A stretch of 64,000 bases of DNA from JACPPO01 sp965262505 (lineage in GTDB: Bacteria > Acidobacteriota > Vicinamibacteria > Vicinamibacterales > UBA2999): assembly GCA_965262505.1 (NCBI GenBank), contig CBDHFM010000030.1:3782001-3846000 (forward strand), read 5' to 3'. The translations under genes and the position numbers were made by a program. Below, in pieces: positions 34,454 through 43,330 of the stretch. The notes under the pieces are model-generated. The model was not told the origin of the DNA. It saw only the letters and a program-made list of their open reading frames with translations, and did no database searches. Each line of letters begins with the position of its first letter. Position 1 is the stretch's first letter.

Positions 34454-34511
34454 CTTCAGGCTCATGTGTCGTTGGAAACAATCCCCCCTTCAGGCTCATG
34501 TCTCATTGGAA
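34454..34511. repeat. Two direct copies of the element's terminal repeat
   Basis: The sequence cttcaggctcatgt.tc.ttggaa occurs at 34454-34477 and again at 34488-34511, with two differing bases. Each is an inverted match to the left end at 31793-31817. The doubled end may be an internal transposase-binding site or a trace of a second, deleted element. Confidence 0.6.
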
Positions 34512-34522
34512 GAGACTGGGCC

Positions 34523-34552
34523 TTGACAACATGGATAGACGCGGCCGATAAT
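34523..34552 (+). promoter_or_regulatory. Promoter upstream of TonB receptor 2
   Basis: TTGACA (34523-34528) and GATAAT (34547-34552) are 18 bases apart, a near-consensus sigma-70-type promoter. It lies 4 bases outside the end of the integrase element and about 120 bases before the receptor start. Confidence 0.6.
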
Positions 34553-34678
34553 CACGGGTTGAACCTACGCGGCCGCTGCGGGCCTGTTTGACTCCTGGCT
34601 GGCTGCGGCCGCCCATCTTCGGTTCGCTGGTTCGTTGTTGAATTTTGTTATTGCCCTGGATTTTGGGGGAGGTTGTTC

Positions 34679-37600
34679 ATGAGTTGTAGTCGATTCTTGA
34701 GAATGGCGCTGATGGCGCTGGCGTGCGTCGCGTTCATGCCGGCGGCCGCGTCCGCGCAGAGCACGATCGCGGGCCAGGTCGTTGACGACACCGGCGGCGC
34801 GCTGCCGGGCGTGACCGTTGAGGGCTGCAGCCCAGCCCTGATCGAAGCCTGCCGCCTGCAGGTCACCGACGGCGCGGGCCGGTACACGTTCGTTGATCTG
34901 CGCCCGGGCACCTACTCGGTCACCTTCACCCTGCCGGGCTTCGCCACGCTGATCCGCGACGAGCTCCCGCTGGTGGCCGACTTCACCATGGACCTCGACG
35001 TCGAACTGCCCCTCAGCGGCATCCAGGAGACCGTGACCGTCACGGGCGAGTCGGCCGTGGTCGATGTGCAGCAGACGGCACAGACCCAGCGGCTAGACCG
35101 CGAGATCATGAACAACGTGCCGTCGGGCCGGACGATCCAGGCGATGGCCCAGCTGGTGCCGGGCATCGCGATGAGCGACCCGGACGTGGGCGGACACCGA
35201 ACGGCCGGCAACCAGATCTACATGACGGCGCACGGGTCCGATCAGGTGGAGACGACGTTCGAGATCGACGGGCAGATCATCAACGGCGTCGGCAGCGACG
35301 GGCGCCGGATGCACTACATGAACGACTCCGCGAACGAGGAGGTCACCTATCAGACCAGCGGCATCGGCGCCGACACCTCGAGGGGCGGCGTCCGCGTCAA
35401 CATGATCGGGCGCAGCGGCGGCAACACCTTCTCGGGGGCCCTGTTGGCCGAAGGCATGGACGCCGACGCGTTCGGCGGCAAAATGCTGAGCGACAACCTC
35501 ACCGATGAGCTCAAGGCTCGCGGCGTGACCCGAACCTCGGGGATCGAACGGATCAACGACATCAACGGCTACGTGAGCGGACCGATCGTGCAGGACAGAC
35601 TCTGGTTCTTCGCCGGCACGCGCAGCTCCAACGTCGATCTCGTCGCTCCCAACGTGGTCTACAACAACCCGATCGCCGGTGCTGGCCTGGCCGACTTCTA
35701 TGGCAATAGCGCGCTGGGCGGGGTGACACCGGATGAGAGCCGCGCGGGCGTCCAGGAGCAGACCCAGAAGAACCTCACGGGCCGCCTCACCTACCAGGCC
35801 AACTCATCGAACAGGCTCAGCTTCCACTATGACCAGATGTGGCGGACGCAGCCCCACCTCGGCACGAACTCCGGCGTCCGCATCGAGGATGCGTCGGCCT
35901 ACTGGGAGTCGGCGCTCGACAATGCGTACGTGGCGAAGTGGACCTCGACGCTCAGCGACCGCGCGCTGCTCGAGGTCGGGTTCTCGGGCATGAACCAGCA
36001 CCTCTTCCAGCCGCATCAGACCGAGTCGAACTTCATCACCGACATTCTCCCGAATGGGGGGATCTTGCAGTCCCGTCCGGCGAACATGGAAACCTGCTTC
36101 GTGACGCCCTGTTTCTCGGGCGCCTCGAACCAGGGGGCTAACGGGGGTGCCGTCGATCCGTGGTACCAGGTCGTGAGGAGAGAAGATCTCACACGGCGCA
36201 CCGCCTGGGGCGCGTCCGCGCAGCGAGGGGGGGAGTACCCCGAGCGCCTGGCGAGTTCGGCGGCGCTCTCGTATGTCACCGGCACGCACCAGCTCAAGTT
36301 CGGGGTCCAGTGGTCCAGCGGGACGTTCCGTGTGCCGAACGACCGGAACGGCGACATGGAGATGCACTATCGCAACGGTGTTCCAGACAGGGTGGAGGTC
36401 TCCAACACGCCGATCGAACTCAACAACAAGTTCGATTACGACATCGGCATCTACGGGCAGGACACCTGGACGAGGGACCGCCTGTCGCTGAGTCTCGGCC
36501 TCCGGTTGGAGATGTTCCAGGCGTCGACGGTCGGGACGAGTTCGCCCGCGGGACGCTTCGTGCCCGCACGTGACTTCCCCGACGTCACCCCAATCAACGC
36601 GTGGGTGGATTACGCGCCGCGCCTGGGCTTTGTCTACGACGTGCTCGGCGACGCGAGCACCGCGATCAAGTTCAGCGTCGGCAAGTACATGCGCCCCTAC
36701 ACGACGGCGCTGGTGGACGACTTCAACCTGATGGGCACGCAGGGCGGGCCCCGAGCGGGCCTCAGGGACAACCGGGACTGGGACGACTGCACCTATCTGC
36801 CGGCATCGTCGACCTGCTCGGGCCTCGACCCGTACGGGACCAACGGCGACAACATCGCGCAGGACTGGGAGATCGGGCCGCCCAACCGGGATTTCGTCAC
36901 CACCCGGGCCACCGACACGGCCGAACCGGATCTTCAGCGCCCGGGTAACTGGCTGATGAACGTCGGCATCGAGCGCGAAGTCACGACGGGCGTGAGGATC
37001 AACGTCAACTACTACCACCGGCAGTGGTTTGACGAGCTGCTCATCAACAACCGGGCGCTGACGCTGAGCGACTGGACGTCGTTCACGGTACCGAATCCGC
37101 TGGGCTCGGCCGTTGCGGGCGTCTGCTGCCCGGATGTGGACGACTTCAGTGGGTTCAACGACACGATCACCATCTACAACCGGAACGCCAACACGCGGGG
37201 CCAGCGGGATGTCCTCCGCACCAACTCGTCCGGCAGCGACCGCGGGAACACCTACAACGGCTTCGAGCTTGGCTGGAACGCGCGGATCCCGGGCGGGGGC
37301 GCGGTCTTCGGCGCCTACAACCTGGAGAAACGGGTCGTCAAGGAGTGCGACTCTCCGAGCAACCCGAACACCTTCCGCTTCTGTGACGACAGTGAAGGCG
37401 GGCTCCCCTGGACCCACCTGGCCAAGGTCGCAGCAAACTATCCGCTGCCGTACGGCGTCCAGCTCTCGGGCGTGGTGCAAAGCTACCCGGGCTCCTTCAT
37501 CCAGTACACTTGGAGTCCGCCGCGTGGCGTCTTCTCCGCCGCCGGCCTGAGCCGGACCGAATCGGTCAACATAAACCTGAATGACTTCGGGTCCGTGAGT

Positions 37601-37843
37601 CAGCCCCGCAAGACGCAGGTCGACATGAGCATCGGGAAGTACTTCGACCTCCCGAGGGGCGCGCGGTGGAAGGTCTCGTTCGACATCTACAACCTCTTCA
37701 ACATCGACAACATCGAGGACCAGCGCAGCGGCACGAGCGATTCACCCGGTGCGAGATTCGGGCGGACCCTGGGCGTCGGGCGCGGCGTCTCGGAGACCTG
37801 GATCGGCCGGCTGTGGAAGGTCGGCACCCGTTTCGAGTTCTAA
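34679..37843 (+). CDS. TonB-dependent receptor, Oar-like, copy 2
   Basis: ATG 34679 follows GGGGGAGG; a TTG two codons earlier is less likely. The product of about 1054 residues has a signal peptide ending in SAQ, a carboxypeptidase-regulatory-like domain (QVVDDTGGALPGVTVEG, YTFVDLRPGTYSVTFTLPG), a plug (IQETVTVTGESAVVDVQQTA, NNVPSGRTIQAMAQLVPGI) and a barrel ending in KVGTRFEF. The GISM-like plug variant (VNMIGRSGGNTFSG) is typical for the family. It has its own promoter and a strong terminator, so it is a single transcription unit next to the integrase element. It is intact, unlike the third receptor at 44309. The ligand is unknown. Confidence 0.87.
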   Translation: MSCSRFLRMALMALACVAFMPAAASAQSTIAGQVVDDTGGALPGVTVEGCSPALIEACRLQVTDGAGRYTFVDLRPGTYSVTFTLPGFATLIRDELPLVADFTMDLDVELPLSGIQETVTVTGESAVVDVQQTAQTQRLDREIMNNVPSGRTIQAMAQLVPGIAMSDPDVGGHRTAGNQIYMTAHGSDQVETTFEIDGQIINGVGSDGRRMHYMNDSANEEVTYQTSGIGADTSRGGVRVNMIGRSGGNTFSGALLAEGMDADAFGGKMLSDNLTDELKARGVTRTSGIERINDINGYVSGPIVQDRLWFFAGTRSSNVDLVAPNVVYNNPIAGAGLADFYGNSALGGVTPDESRAGVQEQTQKNLTGRLTYQANSSNRLSFHYDQMWRTQPHLGTNSGVRIEDASAYWESALDNAYVAKWTSTLSDRALLEVGFSGMNQHLFQPHQTESNFITDILPNGGILQSRPANMETCFVTPCFSGASNQGANGGAVDPWYQVVRREDLTRRTAWGASAQRGGEYPERLASSAALSYVTGTHQLKFGVQWSSGTFRVPNDRNGDMEMHYRNGVPDRVEVSNTPIELNNKFDYDIGIYGQDTWTRDRLSLSLGLRLEMFQASTVGTSSPAGRFVPARDFPDVTPINAWVDYAPRLGFVYDVLGDASTAIKFSVGKYMRPYTTALVDDFNLMGTQGGPRAGLRDNRDWDDCTYLPASSTCSGLDPYGTNGDNIAQDWEIGPPNRDFVTTRATDTAEPDLQRPGNWLMNVGIEREVTTGVRINVNYYHRQWFDELLINNRALTLSDWTSFTVPNPLGSAVAGVCCPDVDDFSGFNDTITIYNRNANTRGQRDVLRTNSSGSDRGNTYNGFELGWNARIPGGGAVFGAYNLEKRVVKECDSPSNPNTFRFCDDSEGGLPWTHLAKVAANYPLPYGVQLSGVVQSYPGSFIQYTWSPPRGVFSAAGLSRTESVNINLNDFGSVSQPRKTQVDMSIGKYFDLPRGARWKVSFDIYNLFNIDNIEDQRSGTSDSPGARFGRTLGVGRGVSETWIGRLWKVGTRFEF

Positions 37844-37889
37844 GACTCTGACTATGGCCGGCTCTTGAAATGAGCGGGCCAGAATTACC

Positions 37890-37929
37890 GAGCTGGTGGA
37901 GGCACATGCCTCCACCAGCTCTTTTTTTT
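37890..37929 (+). terminator. Rho-independent terminator of TonB receptor 2
   Basis: A 15-base perfect stem (core gagctggtggaggca, 37890-37904 with 37907-37921) is followed by eight T residues. Confidence 0.9.
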
Positions 37930-37937
37930 GCGGCCAC

Positions 37938-38010
37938 GTTTCATCACCTCCAGGCGGGTCTTGACCGCGGACAGCCCCGTCCGCGGCCACCCGGGACGAG
38001 GTTATGAAAC
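37938..38010. repeat. Palindromic repeat family, copy 1 (inverted orientation)
   Basis: The segment begins gtttcatcacctc and ends gaggttatgaaac, so its ends pair. The inside (ccaggcgggtcttgaccgcg, then ccgcggccacccgggacg) is the reverse complement of the inside of copies at 51815 and 56106. It lies just before a gene start and after the receptor terminator. The family resembles a small non-autonomous palindromic element. Confidence 0.65.
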
Positions 38011-38041
38011 CGGTTCTTGGGACGGTAGAGTTAAAGACGGC

Positions 38042-40375
38042 GTGCGCAAAGACAGCGTGATCGCTTCACCTCAGCCCGGCAGCGGTGCCTCGGTTGTGTC
38101 GCGCCTCGCGCTTGCGACCGCGATCGGCGCCGTGGTCGGCGTCGTGATCGTGATCGGCGTGACGCGGGGCGACGCTTCGGTGCGCGGCCAGGTCGATCCC
38201 CTCACCTTCACCAGGGACATCGCACCGATCCTGTTCGACGAGTGCGCGGCCTGTCACCGCCCGGGCGGCGTGGCCCCGTTCAGCGTGCTGACCTACGAGG
38301 ACGTGAGCCCTCGCGCTCGCCAGCTCGTCACGGCGACGGCGAGCCGTTCCATGCCGCCATGGAAACCGGAGCCGGGCTACGGCGAGTTCGCCGGCGAGCG
38401 GCGGCTCACCGACGACGAGATTGCGCGTATCGAGCGCTGGGCGGAAGAAGGCGCGCTCGAGGGAAATCCCGCGGACCTGCCGCCGCTGCCCACCTGGCCC
38501 GACGGCTGGCAGCTCGGCGAGCCCGACCTGGTCGTCACGATGCCGGCGCCGTTCGCGGTGCCCGCCGATGGCGAAGACATCTACCGCAACTTCTCGATGC
38601 CGATCCCGGTGGCCGGGAGACGGTACGTCCGGTCTGTGGAGTTTCGGCCGGGCAGTGGCGGCGTTGTTCACCATGCCCGCATCATGATGGACCGGACAGG
38701 GACGTCGCGGGAGCTGGAGGAAGAAGACCCGGATCCCGGCTACGACGGCATGCTCCTCGATGGCGCCGAGTTTCCGGACGGCCATTTCCTTGGATGGGCG
38801 GCCGGCAAGATGCCGTCCCTCGGGCCGGAAGATCTGTCGTGGTCGCTGGAACCTGGCACCGATCTGGTGCTGCAGACGCACCTGCTGCCGGCTGGGCGCC
38901 CCGAAGCGCTACAGGCCGCGTTCGGGTTCTATTTCTCCGACGCGCCGCCGACGCGCGCGCCGGTCGTCCTCGTGCTCGATTCGAGGACGATCGATATTGC
39001 GGCCGGCGAACCGGAGCATCTCGTCGAAGCGACCTACACGCTGCCGGTCGACGTCGACGCCCTCCGCGTGTCCCCACACGCCCACTACCTGGGGAAGGAC
39101 ATGGAGGCGTTCGCGACGCTGCCCGACGGCACCACCGAGCCGCTCATTCATATCCCGGATTGGGAGTTCGACTGGCAGGATGTCTACGAGTTCGCGGCGC
39201 CGGTCCACCTCCCGAGGGGCACCACGCTCGTGATGCGCTACCTCTTCGACAACTCCGCCGGGAACGCCCGCAACCCGTCCAGGCCTCCGAGGCGCGTCGT
39301 CTTCGGTCCACGGTCGAGCGACGAGATGGCGCAGCTGATGTTGCAGGTGCTGCCGAGCGACCCGGACGATCGTGTCGCCCTCAGGGACGATTTCGCGCGC
39401 GCGGCGGTGCAGGTGGAAATCGCCGGCTACGAGAAGATGATCCGGGACGATCCCGGTGACTACGAAAGCCATAACGCCCTGGGGCTTCGCCACTACGGTC
39501 TCGGCAGGCACGAGGAGGCGGTTCCGCATTTCGAGGAGTCGGTCCGCCTCAACCCCGAGTTCGGCGACGGACACTACAGCTTCGGAACCGTTCTGGCGCG
39601 GCTCGGCAGGCTCGAGGAAGCGGCCGCCCACCTCGCCCGGGCGGTCGAGATCGAGCCCGACCGCGTCGAGGCGCACAACAACCTCGGCGGCGTGCTTCAT
39701 TCCCTTGGAAGGTTGGCGACAGCGGCGGCGCACTATCGCTGGGTCGTGCAGCTCGATCCCGACGATGTCGGCGCGCGGCGTAACCTGGGGGTCGTCCTGC
39801 GGTCGATGGGCCAGCTCGACGAGGCCATCAGCACCTATCGCCAGGCCTTGGAACGCCGCCCGGACGATGTCGAGACGCACCGCGCTCTGGGTGTGGCGCT
39901 GGCGGAACTGGGGAGGTCGGACGACGCGATCAGCGAGTTTCTCCTGGTGCTGGAAGGACGGCCGGACGATCCGAACGCGCACTACAACCTTGCCCTCACG
40001 TTCGCCGCTCAGCGCAGGCCGGTTGACGCGCTCGGCCATTTTCGACGAGCGCTCGAGGTGCGGCCCGACTGGCCGGCATCTCTGGGCGGCCTGGCCTGGA
40101 TGCTGGCCACCTATCCCGATCCCCGTGTGCGCGATCCGCTGGAGGCGGTCAGTCTGGCCGAGCGCGCGGCCAGACTGACCGGCCGTCAGGAGCCACAGCC
40201 CCTTGACGTCCTGGCCGCCGCCTATGCGGCTGCGGGTCGATTCGGTCAGGCCGTGGAGACGGCGCGAGCCGCCGTCGATCGCGCCGTGGCGCTCGAGCAA
40301 ACCGAGCTGGCTACGCAGATTCGCCGGCGCCTACAGCTCTACCTGCAGAACCGACCGTATCTCCAGCCGTTCTAG
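38042..40375 (+). CDS. Haem c - PHM-like copper monooxygenase - TPR fusion protein
   Basis: Starting at GTG 38042 (the longer frame begins inside a repeat), the 777-residue product has a signal anchor, one haem site CAACH at residues 68-72, then a domain like the type II copper-dependent monooxygenases (PHM/DBH). Its putative ligands are His210-His211 (VVHHARIMMD) and His280 (LQTHLLPAG) for one copper, and His346/His348 (SPHAHYLG) with the Met of SSDEMAQLM near 429 for the other. From about residue 465 to 760 it holds TPR repeats (HNALGLRHYGLGRHEEAVPH, NLGGVLHSLGRLATAAAHY). The combination suggests a periplasmic oxygenase or electron-transfer protein docked by TPRs. The substrate is unknown. 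The domain order is common in Acidobacteriota. Confidence 0.72.
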   Translation: MRKDSVIASPQPGSGASVVSRLALATAIGAVVGVVIVIGVTRGDASVRGQVDPLTFTRDIAPILFDECAACHRPGGVAPFSVLTYEDVSPRARQLVTATASRSMPPWKPEPGYGEFAGERRLTDDEIARIERWAEEGALEGNPADLPPLPTWPDGWQLGEPDLVVTMPAPFAVPADGEDIYRNFSMPIPVAGRRYVRSVEFRPGSGGVVHHARIMMDRTGTSRELEEEDPDPGYDGMLLDGAEFPDGHFLGWAAGKMPSLGPEDLSWSLEPGTDLVLQTHLLPAGRPEALQAAFGFYFSDAPPTRAPVVLVLDSRTIDIAAGEPEHLVEATYTLPVDVDALRVSPHAHYLGKDMEAFATLPDGTTEPLIHIPDWEFDWQDVYEFAAPVHLPRGTTLVMRYLFDNSAGNARNPSRPPRRVVFGPRSSDEMAQLMLQVLPSDPDDRVALRDDFARAAVQVEIAGYEKMIRDDPGDYESHNALGLRHYGLGRHEEAVPHFEESVRLNPEFGDGHYSFGTVLARLGRLEEAAAHLARAVEIEPDRVEAHNNLGGVLHSLGRLATAAAHYRWVVQLDPDDVGARRNLGVVLRSMGQLDEAISTYRQALERRPDDVETHRALGVALAELGRSDDAISEFLLVLEGRPDDPNAHYNLALTFAAQRRPVDALGHFRRALEVRPDWPASLGGLAWMLATYPDPRVRDPLEAVSLAERAARLTGRQEPQPLDVLAAAYAAAGRFGQAVETARAAVDRAVALEQTELATQIRRRLQLYLQNRPYLQPF

Positions 40376-40412
40376 GATTCGGGCGCCGGAGGAACGTTGC
40401 TGGAAAGAGCCC

Positions 40413-40937
40413 TCATGGCCTGCGCCGGAGTTTTTTCTTTCCGCCTTCCGAGAGACCCTCGGCGTTCTCCACCGAGCCGTCCGGTGGTCGTCGCACTGCC
40501 AATGCAGTCAGCAGCAGCGCGAACAGAAGCAGCAGCCCTCCGGGTGGAACGAGGAGCGATCCGACACCCGGATCGCCAGCGTAGATCGTGACGCCTCCCA
40601 GGAAGAACCCTATGGGCATGAGAATCGTGGCGCCCACCAGACAGGCCGATGCTGTCTCTCTCCGCGAGGGCTTCCAGTCAGGCATGCGCAGGACCGCCGC
40701 GGCAAAACCAAGGTGCACCAGCGACAGTAGAGTTCCGTGAGCGTGGGCCAGCGTCCACATCAGACGGCGGGTCTCGGTGTCGACGTTCAGGTACCAGCCG
40801 ATTTTCAGACCATGCAGCGCGTCGAGGAACAGCCCGAGACCGGCGAACGCGAACAGCGACCACCACCCAATCCGCATGTGCCGGTGCCACAGCCCGAGCG
40901 CCCGGTCGGCAGAGGAAGACTTGTCACTGCTCGCCAT
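40413..40937 (-). CDS. Small polytopic membrane protein next to an octahaem cytochrome
   Basis: The 174-residue product has four or five hydrophobic helices (WWSLFAFAGLGLFLDALHG, TLLSLVHLGFAAAVLRM, LVGATILMPIGFFLGG, LLVPPGGLLLLFALLLTALA) and a basic C-terminal tail (GGKKKLRRRP). Histidines occur in HRHMRIGWW, DALHG and LAHAHGTLLSLVH, which could serve haem or copper, but no family is recognised. The gene begins 17 bases after the stop of the octahaem cytochrome gene on the same strand, so the two are probably one operon and the product may anchor or link the cytochrome to the membrane quinone pool. Confidence 0.5.
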   Translation of the reverse strand: MASSDKSSSADRALGLWHRHMRIGWWSLFAFAGLGLFLDALHGLKIGWYLNVDTETRRLMWTLAHAHGTLLSLVHLGFAAAVLRMPDWKPSRRETASACLVGATILMPIGFFLGGVTIYAGDPGVGSLLVPPGGLLLLFALLLTALAVRRPPDGSVENAEGLSEGGKKKLRRRP

Positions 40938-40954
40938 CCGCGTCTATCCCGATA

Positions 40955-42871
40955 TCACTCCGCGAGATACAACGGCCGTGGATCCCGCTCGCGTATCAAT
41001 CGGCGGATTTCATCCTCCATCAGGTTGCCGGAGGGCTCGATCAGGAGTTCGCGCCCGATGATTCTTCCGGGACTGGACTGGGTGGTCCTCCACAGATCCA
41101 GGGCGCGTGCCTTCGCCTCATCTTGAGACAGCCTCGAGCCGAGGTAGTCATACTCAAACGCTTCATATCCCGGCAATCGCTGCAGCGACCGTCCCGCGAT
41201 GTAGCGAACGGCGGAGTACTCATCCTCCAACAGCTCCGCCAGGAACGGGGCAACCCAATCGGTCCCCGAGGCCTCCTGAGCCGGCTCCCAGCCCATGTGC
41301 GAGGCAATGAGCGCGCGCTGGCCTGCATCACCTCGAAGCAGCTGAAGGAGCGACGCAGAGGTCGACGTCTCCTCGGCGGGAAGCTCGACTGAGGGATAGC
41401 CGTACCACTCGGTAAGATAATTCGCCGTCCACTCGTGACTCTTGTCCAGGTGGCAGAGATTGCAACCGTTCGGCCTGCCGACACTGCTGCTCTGCTCGGC
41501 GTCCGGGCTGTCGATGTAGTGACTTCTGATGGATTTCAGGAGCCCATAGACCGTGCGCGGCATGTGACAGTTGTAACAGGTGCTCCCGGCGGAGTCTTCA
41601 GGGTGAAATGTGTGCGCCTCGATTCGGTCTCGATACGAGTCGTGACATTGAAGACAGGCCTCGTTCCCTTCCGTTGCCGGAGTGAGCTGGTTCACCGGAT
41701 CGCTCTCGTGCATCGAATGACAAGAAAGACAGGACAGCGTTCCGCTCTGAAAACAGGCCGACTCGATAAGCCCGTTGTAATCACGCCCCGACACGCGGAC
41801 GATTCCGTCGGACCAGTATCGTTCCCGAACGTAATCCGGAAAGACTTTCAGCAGCTCCTGGAGGCGGGGTTGCGACGCGATCTGTCGAGGTCGCATCAGG
41901 TGTAACGTCTCCTCCATCTCCTGACCAGGACGGTAGTCGGGACCTTGGGCGGCGACTACCTCGTCGGATTGAACCGGACTCCAGATGCCGTGGCACTGGC
42001 CGCATACCTCCGCGGAGCGAACCGGTGACAGCGTGGCTGGATTGACGATCGTCGGGTCCGCCTCGCCGTTCCAGCGGCGGGGCAACCGTCGGAACGGGTT
42101 GGAGTTGGCCTGCACGTGCGCTTCTCCTGGTCCGTGGCAGGACTCACAGCCGATGCCTATTTCAGCCACGCGGCTATCAGCGTTCTCCAAACTACCCTGC
42201 GGCCGCGGCTGAGGCCGCGTGGTGTGGCACAGGCTGCAGTTGTAGTTCCAGACCTGAGGGTCCTGCTCGAAGCGCGCGAGGAAGACGTCACTCCGCGGGA
42301 CCCATCTCTGATCCTCCAACAAAAAGGTGAACGGAAAATTGAGCTGCAGGTTACCGGGGCCATCGGAAAGCCAGAATGCCTGCATGTGGTGCGAGCCCGT
42401 GACCAGGCCCACTCTCCGGTTGACCCGTGGCGCGGCCCGCCCCGGCTCCGCGCGCTCGAGATCCGGCATGTTGACCCAGTATTCCGGTCCCTGCGTGAAG
42501 AGCTCGTAACCCTGCCCCTGGTAATTGAGCAAGCCCACAAACGGGGCTTTGACGGTTTCCGGCGACGCCACCTGCGTCATCGTGCGGTGGTACGTTCGGT
42601 GCCAGCTCTCGTACTGAGAGGGATGGCACGCTCGACACGCATCCGATGACACGTAGCCTTCCGTACCGCCTTCCTCCGGCAGGTAGGCGCGAAACGCTTC
42701 CACTTGCTGTGACTGCTCGTTGCGAGCCTCCCTCCACAGCGCCGCCCCCTCCGTCGTCACGAAGCCTAGGGCGAGCACGGCCAGCGCAAACCTGAACCGG
42801 CCGCGCAGGACCACGATCGTCGCGACCGCGACCCATAGCGTTAGCAGAAAGACCGACCACTCCCAGCCCAT
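40955..42871 (-). CDS. Membrane-anchored octahaem cytochrome c
   Basis: The 638-residue product has two N-terminal hydrophobic segments (residues 5-22 and 28-40) and eight CxxCH motifs in order: CRACH (79-83), CSLCH, CESCH, CGQCH, CLSCH, CLQCH, CYNCH and CNLCH. Additional histidines (YHRTM, HHMQAFW, HEW) can serve as sixth ligands. The C-terminal 130 residues lack haem sites and look like HEAT-type helices (APFLAELLEDEYSAVRYIAG). The pattern resembles the cytochrome c554/multihaem family. The start at 42871 has AGGAG upstream. An IS630-type element sits 21 bases before the start, so native transcription is probably cut. Electron partner unknown. Confidence 0.8.
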   Translation of the reverse strand: MGWEWSVFLLTLWVAVATIVVLRGRFRFALAVLALGFVTTEGAALWREARNEQSQQVEAFRAYLPEEGGTEGYVSSDACRACHPSQYESWHRTYHRTMTQVASPETVKAPFVGLLNYQGQGYELFTQGPEYWVNMPDLERAEPGRAAPRVNRRVGLVTGSHHMQAFWLSDGPGNLQLNFPFTFLLEDQRWVPRSDVFLARFEQDPQVWNYNCSLCHTTRPQPRPQGSLENADSRVAEIGIGCESCHGPGEAHVQANSNPFRRLPRRWNGEADPTIVNPATLSPVRSAEVCGQCHGIWSPVQSDEVVAAQGPDYRPGQEMEETLHLMRPRQIASQPRLQELLKVFPDYVRERYWSDGIVRVSGRDYNGLIESACFQSGTLSCLSCHSMHESDPVNQLTPATEGNEACLQCHDSYRDRIEAHTFHPEDSAGSTCYNCHMPRTVYGLLKSIRSHYIDSPDAEQSSSVGRPNGCNLCHLDKSHEWTANYLTEWYGYPSVELPAEETSTSASLLQLLRGDAGQRALIASHMGWEPAQEASGTDWVAPFLAELLEDEYSAVRYIAGRSLQRLPGYEAFEYDYLGSRLSQDEAKARALDLWRTTQSSPGRIIGRELLIEPSGNLMEDEIRRLIRERDPRPLYLAE

Positions 42872-42967
42872 CGGTACGGAAATCTCCTCTTAAAGCGCTT
42901 TTCAAATAGGCCTTGTACTACCTGGGGCGGTCGTGGTACTTCTGCGCGCACCGATGCAGGAGGCCCG

Positions 42968-43330
42968 ATGCGTGTCTATTCGATGGATCTGCGAGAGCGG
43001 GCGCTCCTCGACAGCGATGCCGGGATGAAGGCGGCCGAGGTGGCGGCGAAGTACCGCGTGAGCGGGTCGTGGGTGCGGCTACTGAAACAGCGGCGGCGCG
43101 ACACGGGCGAGGTGGCACCTCGCGTCCAGCGACATGGACGGCGCTGCATGCTTGAGCCGCACCTACACACCTTGGCCGCGCTGATTGCGGCGCAACCGGA
43201 TCGCACGCTGGCTGAGCTGAAGGACGCCCTCGCCACGCCCGCGAGTGTGCCGACGGTCTGGCGCGCCGTGCGGGCCCTCGGCCTGACCGTTAAAAAAAAC
43301 GGTCCGCCCGTCCGAACACGATCGGCCTGA
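42968..43330 (+). CDS. IS630-family transposase, N-terminal frame (OrfA)
   Basis: The 120-residue frame encodes the helix-turn-helix half of an IS630 transposase: MDLRERALLDSDAGMKAAEV, YRVSGSWVRLLKQRRRDTG and TVWRAVRALGLTVKKNG. It passes through a run of eight A residues (43292-43299) and then ends in a different frame from the catalytic half. Reading seven A instead of eight, or a +1 shift, would continue into OrfB (KKTVRPSEHDRPD). The frame break may be programmed slippage or a real mutation. Confidence 0.8.
   Translation: MRVYSMDLRERALLDSDAGMKAAEVAAKYRVSGSWVRLLKQRRRDTGEVAPRVQRHGRRCMLEPHLHTLAALIAAQPDRTLAELKDALATPASVPTVWRAVRALGLTVKKNGPPVRTRSA

Larger units (their letters stand above)
31785..34519. 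mobile_element. Integrase-type insertion element, split by an IS256-family element
   Basis: The element is bounded by imperfect inverted repeats of about 33 bases. The left repeat begins ccagtcctttccaat at 31785 and continues to atgagcctgaag (31817); the right repeat on the opposite strand begins ccagtctcttccaat and includes atgagcctgaag (34488-34519). It contains one DDE-integrase gene on the minus strand, now in two pieces because IS256 inserted inside it. A second partial copy of the right repeat lies at 34454-34477. I see no clear target duplication for the outer element. Family placement (IS481- or IS3-like integrase) is tentative. Confidence 0.6.

Noticed and set aside
34454..34511. Possible CRISPR-like repeat from the doubled cttcaggctcatg sequence
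   Set aside because: Only two copies with a 10-base spacer; both match the terminal repeat of the integrase element.
38909..40300. Long minus-strand frame antisense to the TPR part of the haem-copper fusion
   Set aside because: Shadow of the plus-strand TPR gene; Arg- and His-rich with no recognisable domain.
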